A stretch of 64,000 nucleotides of DNA from Ceratodon purpureus (taxonomy: Eukaryota > Streptophyta > Bryopsida > Pseudoditrichales > Ditrichaceae): NCBI GenBank assembly GCA_014871385.1, contig CM026428.1:12154041-12218040 (forward strand), given 5' to 3'. The position numbers were made by a program, and so were the translations under genes. A model generated the notes under the pieces. That model was given only the letters and a program-made list of their open reading frames with translations. It made no database searches and was not told the DNA's origin. Of the stretch, positions 57,217 to 64,000 are shown in pieces. Within the stretch, counting starts at the first letter, position 1. Every line of letters starts with the position of its first letter.

Positions 57217-58437
57217 ATGGCCTTCAATGGTGCATTATGGAATCAACTTCCTTTGGAAGTTATTGAACAAATATTGTCTTTTCTACTCATGCCGGATTTG
57301 TGTAGATATTGTTCTACATGCAAAACATGGAATGAGCTCATCAACAACCCGGCCTTTAGTGTGCTACATGTGTGCAATAGGAATAAACATTCACCTTTTG
57401 TAGCAATACATTCTATTACCACTTCCTATCAAAATAGACCTAGTGTGTATACTGATGGGAGCCAAGTATTATGTTTCCTTGACATAAGCTCAAAGAAATG
57501 GTACTCGATGAAACCTCATGATGCTCTTGAAACGTCATTTCTATTTGACCTTCGACACTTTGAAATTGTAGCAATGGATGGAGGTCTTATGCTTCTCAAA
57601 GCTCTCACGAGAGCTTCTAAACTATGTCATCATGAAAGTGGTTGTACACAACTATATGTGTGGAATCCTATAAAAGACATGAAGATTAAATTGCCATGCG
57701 GACCACATTATTCATTTTCACTCATAAATTTTGTTGTTGATGACATTGCCGAGACTTTCAAGGTATTTCTTATTAAAGAAGGTCCCCCGAAAAGTCACGT
57801 GGTGAACATATATGATTCCGTTATGAAGGAGTGGAAGGCGTCAAGCAAACTTGAAATGAACAATATAAGGGCATTTTCAATCATACAAAGTATTGTATTT
57901 CAAAATCTTTTATACATTCATTGTTATGTTTATGATATGAACCATCAATTATGGAGGTACAACCATCTTGCGGATATTTGGGAAAGATTGCATTTTACAG
58001 AGGATTGGTTTGTTGAACGTGATCACACAGGGAATAGATGGTATATTGAAAAATTAATTGTAAGCGGCAAACGTCTTTTTGTAACGTTACTTGGGTATAT
58101 ATCACATGATGTATTTCAAGTATTTGAAGTGCGTGAAATTGATATCCAAAATAGGGCCACAAAGGTATTGTTGACATGGACAAGAACGCACATTATGACG
58201 ATTTTTGATATAGATGGCAAATATTATGAATATGATTTTGACATACATGGTGTCGGTTTCGATAAATCCTTGATGCTTGTGTCGAGTTTATCAAGAAATA
58301 TTGTTATTTTTGATGTAGAAACAAAAGAGACCAATTTAGAGTGGCCTCAACTTCCTTTGAAAGAATTAAGCGTGGATGAGGATTATTTATTTATAGGGAA
58401 GCAAATGGACTTCCTTCTTCCTGGTACACTAAAGTAA
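57217..58437 (+). CDS. F-box protein with predicted C-terminal beta-propeller
   Basis: Intronless frame of 406 aa. The F-box is at residues 5-48 (LWNQLPLEVIEQILSFLLMPDLC, abbreviated here; it continues through CSTCKTWNELI). The rest lacks clear kelch signatures but has repeated short strands with aromatic landmarks such as CFLDISSKKWYSM, YVWNPIKDMKIKL, VVNIYDSVMKEWKASS and LWRYNHLADIWERL, the usual look of the F-box-associated propeller of plant F-box proteins. It would be an SCF substrate adaptor; the substrate is unknown. Codon use is strongly AT-ending, unlike the first F-box gene in this window, and the gene sits alone in an AT-rich block. The frame is also open 15 bases upstream to a GTG; the ATG at 57217 starts five residues before the F-box and is preferred. 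Confidence 0.85.
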   Translation: MAFNGALWNQLPLEVIEQILSFLLMPDLCRYCSTCKTWNELINNPAFSVLHVCNRNKHSPFVAIHSITTSYQNRPSVYTDGSQVLCFLDISSKKWYSMKPHDALETSFLFDLRHFEIVAMDGGLMLLKALTRASKLCHHESGCTQLYVWNPIKDMKIKLPCGPHYSFSLINFVVDDIAETFKVFLIKEGPPKSHVVNIYDSVMKEWKASSKLEMNNIRAFSIIQSIVFQNLLYIHCYVYDMNHQLWRYNHLADIWERLHFTEDWFVERDHTGNRWYIEKLIVSGKRLFVTLLGYISHDVFQVFEVREIDIQNRATKVLLTWTRTHIMTIFDIDGKYYEYDFDIHGVGFDKSLMLVSSLSRNIVIFDVETKETNLEWPQLPLKELSVDEDYLFIGKQMDFLLPGTLK

Positions 58438-59519
58438 CAAATTATGTCACTTGATGTAGATATTATTCTCTACATAATCGAATGTTTATTTTAGAAGTCT
58501 TCATATTATATATATCGTTATATAATTTATTTTGTGTATCATTTGTTCATATTTAGATGAATTGTATAAGAAAGAAGTTCAAATTTAAATTCATATTTTT
58601 CACCTTAATAACTTATATTACTTTATAAAAATGTTTGACACTTGCAATGTATTCAACACTTTTTCACACCTTTGAAAATCTCGAGTAGCATAAAATGAGT
58701 TGCCAACACACCCGAGTTACAAATTAGTTTGGAAATAGGGGCGCCTACCATATAATGGTGGTGTAGGTTATTAAATAGTGTGGTGCTTTAATAAGAGAGT
58801 CCACATTTAATGTTATGATTATGATCTAGGAAACTGTGGATTTTAAATTATATTTGTGGTTAGACTTAGAAGATACTTGTTCCATTGATATCATCAAAGG
58901 TACTCACTCCCTTTACTTTTGCAGGGGTAAGGGATGGAATTTGACCCGAAAATCCGCATCCAATCCCTGATTGTAGTAATCAATAGAAACACATTATCAA
59001 AACTGAGGGGTCCAATCATTAAAAAAAATTAAAGATTAAAAAGAAAAGAAAAATATTATTAAAAAAATTGGGATAGTAGAAAAAAGTTTAATGCTCTTAT
59101 ACTCTTTAAGAAAGAAAAGAAGAGATTGTTTTAGATGATCACACACAATGTAAAGAATAGATATACAGTTCATTGCACAAGAATTATCTTGAAAAAATCG
59201 ACACAATGCAGAGAGGGACTTCTGCTTATGAATCATAAAACTTGTTCCCAGATGTACTAACAAGTCCTTCTGTCTAACTATTCAAGCTACCTAATCTTGC
59301 AAATCGAAGCTCAAAAGTCTAAAGCTATCAGCAAAACAATCAATATGTAATCTCACCTTAGAAGCCATTAAGAAGAACACAACACCTCTTGATTATATAG
59401 TAGTTTGTTTATTTCAATTCTTCCTCAAAAGCTGCTGCCAATCTTAATTTTTTTTAATCTCAAAGTGAATACGATGGTACAATATTTTCCAGCCACTGCC
59501 ACTCAAATCCAATACATAG
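58438..59519. other. AT-rich intergenic region
   Basis: 3' flanks of the F-box gene (+) and the LIFEGUARD gene (-). A minus-strand frame at 59036-59263 is Phe/Ile/Lys-rich from AT-rich DNA and is not supported. Confidence 0.45.
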
Positions 59520-60910
59520 TTACTCGGATCGAGAACTGTTAAGGATCTGCAATATAGCGATGAACAAGTTGAGGATGTCGAGGTATAGGGCCACTGAAGC
59601 CAAGATGAACTGGTCGTATGTGTATCGCTTGATCAACTGATCGGTATCATATACAAGGTACCCGCTGAAAACAAGAGCGGAGAGCCCGCCATAGATTGTT
59701 TGAGACATGCTACCGAGGGGGAAGAAGATCTGCACACAGAAGAGTTTATTAGTTCCATACTAAATAGTTTATCCTACTTCATTGTTCATTAAAAAGTCAT
59801 GAAAACCAAGCATAAATGCTCCTTAAGCCAAATTCCTGAAAACAAAGTATGCACCATCCAACCATTACTGATATTAGATAACAGACGTTAAGTACAGATG
59901 ACTGGCAAATCCAGGGTGGAACGGAAAATGTTACCTGCATGAAACCAAAGCCAATCAAGACCAGGAGACTAGTGAAAAGCATGGGCCCCAAAAAGTTGAA
60001 GTCCATCCCCCTCTTCGCTGCCCAATAGGTGTAACCAGTCAGCGCTACCACCACCAAGGTCGTCAAGAGCAAAGCCTCCAATACAATAGGTGCTGTTTAC
60101 AAAACAAACCCCCGTCAGTAAATCAGAAGGCGAATCATTCTCAGCGCTTTGGCAAGATAAAATCAAGTGCATAACATGACAATTAATTCTGTAAAAATGT
60201 CAACAGGGTACAAGATTTACGACCATGAAGATTAGATGTACCTGGTGCCATGGAGCTTGAGATTCCAACTGAGAGACTCATAGTTACGGTGAACAGTCCC
60301 AGTAAGATAAGGTTCACAGGATGGCTTTGATGGTATACATACAGAGGGCACATAACTGCAGAAACAGATACCCAGGTCAGACAATGTGCACAGATATGCA
60401 AAGGTCCATAATCAGGAACTCCTGATCGGTGTCCATCCATTGACCGTTCCCCTAATCACCATACCAGCAATTTCAATTTGAACATATAGCATCAATCTAG
60501 CATCAAAAAGAGCATATGTGAAGGACCACAATGCAATGACATCAAACTTATCAATAAGAATTGACAAGAAGCCTGTGACCATCTCTTTAATAAAAAGAAA
60601 GAAAGTTAAAAGCATATAGAAGCTTACCCAAGAGTGGCACAAATGCGAGAAAGAGGACCAACCCCGGTGTCTGCAGGAAGAACGTCCTGAGACCCTCGAA
60701 ATACACAACAGATCCAGCAACTAACGTCGTCAACAGAATCTGAACACTCAGAATTCCGTAAACCTTCCTGATGAAACCCCATCTCAGCGTGTTCTCGTCT
60801 TCCCCAATGCCTGGGTACAAACGCCCGCCGAATCCAGCCTCAAGGTCATCAAACCTCTCAGCCTTAACTCCTCCCGTGAAGTCAGCCATCTTGAAATCCC
60901 CCACACCCAT
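59520..60910 (-). CDS. LIFEGUARD / BI1-like membrane protein
   Basis: Member of the transmembrane BAX inhibitor motif superfamily (PF01027), LIFEGUARD branch. Four exons on the minus strand: 60910-60628, 60355-60242, 60092-59935, 59729-59520; GT-AG and in phase; 254 aa. A hydrophilic N-terminus (DDLEAGFGGRLYPGIGEDE) precedes RWGFIRKVYGILSVQILLTT, then six further hydrophobic segments, including HQSHPVNLILLGLFTVTMSL, YTYWAAKRGMDFNFLG, the family signature IYGGLSALVFSGYLVYDTDQ and the C-terminal LYLDILNLFIAILQIL. Plant members act in ER or tonoplast membranes and are linked to calcium handling, cell-death control and pathogen susceptibility; that is family knowledge. The first ATG in frame is 60910; a second is at 60889. 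A perfect donor at 61409/61408 (CAAG|GTAAGA) suggests an intron in the 5' UTR. Confidence 0.95.
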
Positions 60911-61600
60911 GTCGAAAGCTCCTCCAACCTCAACACTATTCAACCCCCACCAACACCGAAAATTCTCAGTAATCGCAGATTCACAACACTACGTCCAGAT
61001 AAATTTAAAAAAAACCCTTGAAACTTAAACAAACGACACAACCTCAAAATCTGAATGCACATAACTTCCTCCCAACCTCAAAACTCCTTTAACCTGGTGC
61101 ATACTGAACCCTGACCGACATGATGTAAACTCTTAACACTGAAACGTCAAGCGTCTCAAACAAACCTCGAAACCCTCATCATCAACAAATTAAGACCCTC
61201 AAAAACTTCAAAAACCTAAAATTTCCTTCACAAACGCACACACCTAGAGAAATAGCACCAAATCGGAAACCCAATTTCAACAACTCATGGCCTGGAGAGG
61301 AAAATACGACAGTGATCTAAAGAGACGAGCGAGAGGGCCCTAGAAGGAGATTGCAGACATTTGGTGACTTCCCGACCGCGACAGAGGACCAAATTTTGCG
61401 ATTCTTACCTTGAAACGTCGATCAGCAGACGGCGGAAGCGATGGCGACGCGATCCCAAGGCTCCAGATGCGAAGTCGGGGGGAAGAACGCGAGGTGTTGG
61501 GGGAGGGGAGTGAGATGAGAGATGGTTGTTGTGCCTCTGCCGGAGCTTCTGCACTGAAGTTCCACGCGCTTGTCCTCCCGACACGGTTTATATACTTATG
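60911..61600 (-). promoter_or_regulatory. 5' UTR with probable intron and promoter of LIFEGUARD gene
   Basis: On the minus strand, CAAG|GTAAGA at 61409/61408 is a strong splice donor about 500 bases upstream of the ATG, in C/T-rich sequence typical of plant leader exons. The matching acceptor near 60930 is not clear. Transcription probably starts near 61550-61600. Leader introns of this kind often raise expression in plants. Confidence 0.4.
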
Positions 61601-63814
61601 ATACCCGTTTATATCCGATGTGATACCCTGTATTGTCGCGTTTGGTCCGGGTGTGGTGAGACCGGATATGTGCTCTTCGGGACGCGAGCTGGGTTATCAG
61701 AGCATGACAATTCGGTTCTCATGACAATTCAATTCAGTTCACAGCCTTGGTGTGATAGTGTTGATAATATGGAATTGAATTAACAAGGGTTGTTGTGTGT
61801 GTGTGACTCTATGAAATGATCAAAGAGAATTATGGTATATATACATAAATGTAATGATTGAGGTGGGCTATATTAATAGGTGTTGACTTTGACCATTGCA
61901 TTGATGTAGGACTTTGAGACTTTTTGGAAAATTTGACTTAATAAGTCCTTGTGTAGAATTGTGGTTTTCCTTGAATCCATAGAGATGTTTGGTCCTTATG
62001 AGGTTTTAATGGTACACATTTTTAAAAAATGGGGGAAGCTTAAATGACATCACATAATCAAATAAGTAAATAAAATGCTATCCAGAACACCTATAATATC
62101 CTAAGTATAAACATTTAGAAATAATAAGGAGCTATTCATGATTAAACAACCATTTTTCATAAAATATTATTTCACATCTAAAAAAACTATAAATTCGGAT
62201 AATGGACACTTTTGTGTTTGGTGGGCAATTTGTGCAGCCATGCTAAATACATCTGTTACCTCAGAGATTTTTTCTCAACTTTGAGTCTTTCCAAAAAAAA
62301 ATACTTTTTCCAATGCAAAATGTTCACTCCACAAAATATTAAATTTTCTTCACCGTTTTGGAAAAAACTTCTACGTCCTTCATAAAAGTAAGAATTTTTT
62401 TCTTTTTTTCTTTTTTTTCACTTAAAGAATGAACATCAGTTTTTACTTTGATCGTCTAGATTGGGATTTTATAACATAATGGAATTTTTGGGGAAGAAAT
62501 ATGAATTAACCCTAAAGGACGAAGGGGTATTTCTACAGTTTTTCAGTACCAGTACCTACAGTGCCATTCTTGCATTTTCTAAAGTGAGACAAATTTGAGA
62601 ATCACCATCAGCAATTTAACCGTAAGATCTTTGAAAGTAGTGGGCTACCAAAATGTGTACTAAATTTTGGGTTTGGAGAAGGAACGGATTTGAAGATAAT
62701 AACATGTGAAGTTTGGAAGATTAGTAAATTTCTGAAATACTAACAGTGAGTTTCCGAGTTTGACTGAAAATTGCTAATTCAAAAATTTATAAAAACTTGG
62801 CAACTAAGCTAATTCTCTCCTCTAGTATGTTAGGAACATGCACAATTTTTTTTTAGATTTTTTTGAGTTACCAATTTGGAGAAAATGGGTTTGACATAAG
62901 TGTCACTCTGAATTTTATTTTTTTCAACATGGCACCAGCCCTTTTTAATTGGGCAAAAAAGGCCAGTTTGCTCCAAATCATGTGATTGGGCGAGAAATGG
63001 TATAAAAAAAAATACAAATTAAATAAAATGGGGGCCAGTTTGCTAGTTACTCCAGCTCCACCCTCGCCGCCCTGGCAATGTGACTGCCTGGTTTGATGTG
63101 ACTCGTCGCCACTCAAAGTGGCCACTCAACACCATTTTACATCATCACTCGCCACTTTGAACTGAAATGATGGGCCCACCTCGCCAGTGGCGCCCCCTCT
63201 CCCTTGTCACTCGCCATGTCTATTTTCCACAACGCTGTCCATCCCCTCCCGCCGTCGCCACTTCTACACCTGGTTTAGGGTTTGGATCGCCTTTAAAATG
63301 CGCTCCTTGGTTTCCAGGATCGCCATTCATTTCTCTCCTCGGTTTCCTGGATCGCCATAACTTCTCCCTCGGGTACTGCTTATTCGCCATAGTTTCTGGC
63401 TGAAGGTTCACAACTTGAAGGGGGAGAGTAGCTTGGATGCTCACCAATTTGTACTCCATGTAATCTTGCCCTTCCTTGAACAAATCCGGTTTAGATTGTT
63501 GTGTTTTTGAATCGATCCTTGAGCGGCTGCTCTAATGGCTCCGATCATGCTCGGTAGTTGTGAATTCTATCTCCAGGTGTGTGGTCTCCTACCTATTTTG
63601 TGGTTGTATGATTTCCTACTTAAGAACTTCCGTCTTGTTCAATTGTATCACATTGTGAATCATCTCGCTCTGTCGATTGGGATTGCGACTTCGCTGGTTT
63701 CCCAACTGTGTGGGGATTTTGGGCGTTGGGATTTGAGGTTTTGGGTTCTGGGGTTTTTGCCTAGGATTTTACGGGGTTGTGGTTGCTGGGCTCTGTGGGT
63801 CGTGGGCTGTGGCT
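61601..63814. other. Intergenic region
   Basis: AT-rich from about 61800 to 63000 with no gene. Between 63050 and 63420 the sequence is balanced, with the phrase CGCCACT or its complement recurring several times (near 63107, 63150 and 63205). From 63500 it probably carries the leader of the gene starting at 63815. The open frames at 63167-63849 have no family likeness. Confidence 0.4.
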
Positions 63815-64000
63815 ATGGCGGGGAGTTGTGGCGATTTGGGTGGGGATGAACGCTTGGCAGCGCGGGTGGAGAGAGAGAAGAAAAGGACGGAGAAGAAGGC
63901 CAAGCGCTTGGAGAAGGAGAAGCTCGCGAAGGCAAGGGCCGATCTGCAGAAGAAGAGGGTGATGGAAGCAAAGGCAAGGAAGGCTGCGCGTGACAAGAGC
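63815..64000 (+). CDS. N-terminus of a Lys/Glu/Arg-rich coiled-coil protein (cut by window edge)
   Basis: The ATG at 63815 opens a frame that is still open at the last base: 62 codons. After MAGSCGDLGGDE the sequence becomes almost entirely charged helix (RLAARVEREKKRTEKKAKRL and similar), predicted as a single long helix or coiled coil. No family can be assigned from this fragment. An upstream ATG at 63535, followed by a possible donor at 63578/63579, could represent an earlier exon. The gene continues beyond the window. Confidence 0.45.
   Translation, partial: MAGSCGDLGGDERLAARVEREKKRTEKKAKRLEKEKLAKARADLQKKRVMEAKARKAARDKS

Noticed and set aside
59036-59263. 75-codon minus-strand frame between the F-box and LIFEGUARD genes
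   Set aside because: Composition follows the AT-rich DNA, and there is no start context or homology.

Overview
The window is nuclear DNA of a land plant. Almost every gene is split by GT-AG introns, and the recognisable families are plant-specific or have a plant-type layout: an S-protein homolog, a PMEI-pectin methylesterase, an AAP-type amino acid permease, peroxisomal LON2, a plant calmodulin-binding-domain protein, a LIFEGUARD/BI1-like protein and a CML48/49/50-like PEF protein. Moderate introns, short intergenic gaps and rather diverged proteins suggest a bryophyte or other non-seed plant. That is inference; the species cannot be read from the sequence. I see no prokaryotic, organellar or viral genes, CRISPR arrays, rRNA or tRNA.

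Layout. At 1-2.4 kb there is decayed sequence with no clear gene. At 2.4-14.1 kb lies an ordinary gene cluster: F-box protein (At3g12350-like, +), calmodulin-binding-domain protein (-), S-protein homolog (+) and DNAJC25-like ER J-protein (-). At 14.2-24.1 kb is an AT-rich block with one nine-exon armadillo-repeat gene (-), an 832-bp terminal-inverted-repeat element and a proline-rich orphan ORF (-). At 24.1-27.3 kb are a 264-bp Tourist-like MITE and a pectin methylesterase (+). At 29.2-32.8 kb is a complete pogo-like (Tc1/mariner superfamily) transposon with perfect 24-bp inverted repeats, TA target duplication and a transposase broken by one in-frame TAG. At 33.7-40.4 kb is the 18-exon LON2 protease (+), ending in the peroxisomal signal SRL. 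At 40.4-53.4 kb are an unrecognised ORF (-), an amino acid permease (+), a peptidase-C45/acyl-CoA:6-APA-acyltransferase-like Ntn hydrolase (+) and a PEF calcium-binding protein (-). At 53.4-59.5 kb is a second AT-rich block with a single-exon F-box gene (+). At 59.5-64 kb are a LIFEGUARD protein (-) and the start of a lysine/glutamate-rich coiled-coil gene (+) cut by the window edge.

The genes do not form a pathway; they are independent plant transcription units, several with roles in proteostasis (two F-box proteins, ER J-protein, LON2) or calcium signalling (CaM-binding protein, PEF protein). I assembled exon structures by hand from open frames, GT/AG sites, phase agreement and remembered family alignments. 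All multi-exon models given keep frame from ATG to stop. I did not find a convincing wholly new system. The most notable items are the young pogo element with extra RG-rich and coiled-coil regions, two separate non-autonomous elements with clear termini, the plant C45 hydrolase of unknown substrate, and splice peculiarities in LON2.
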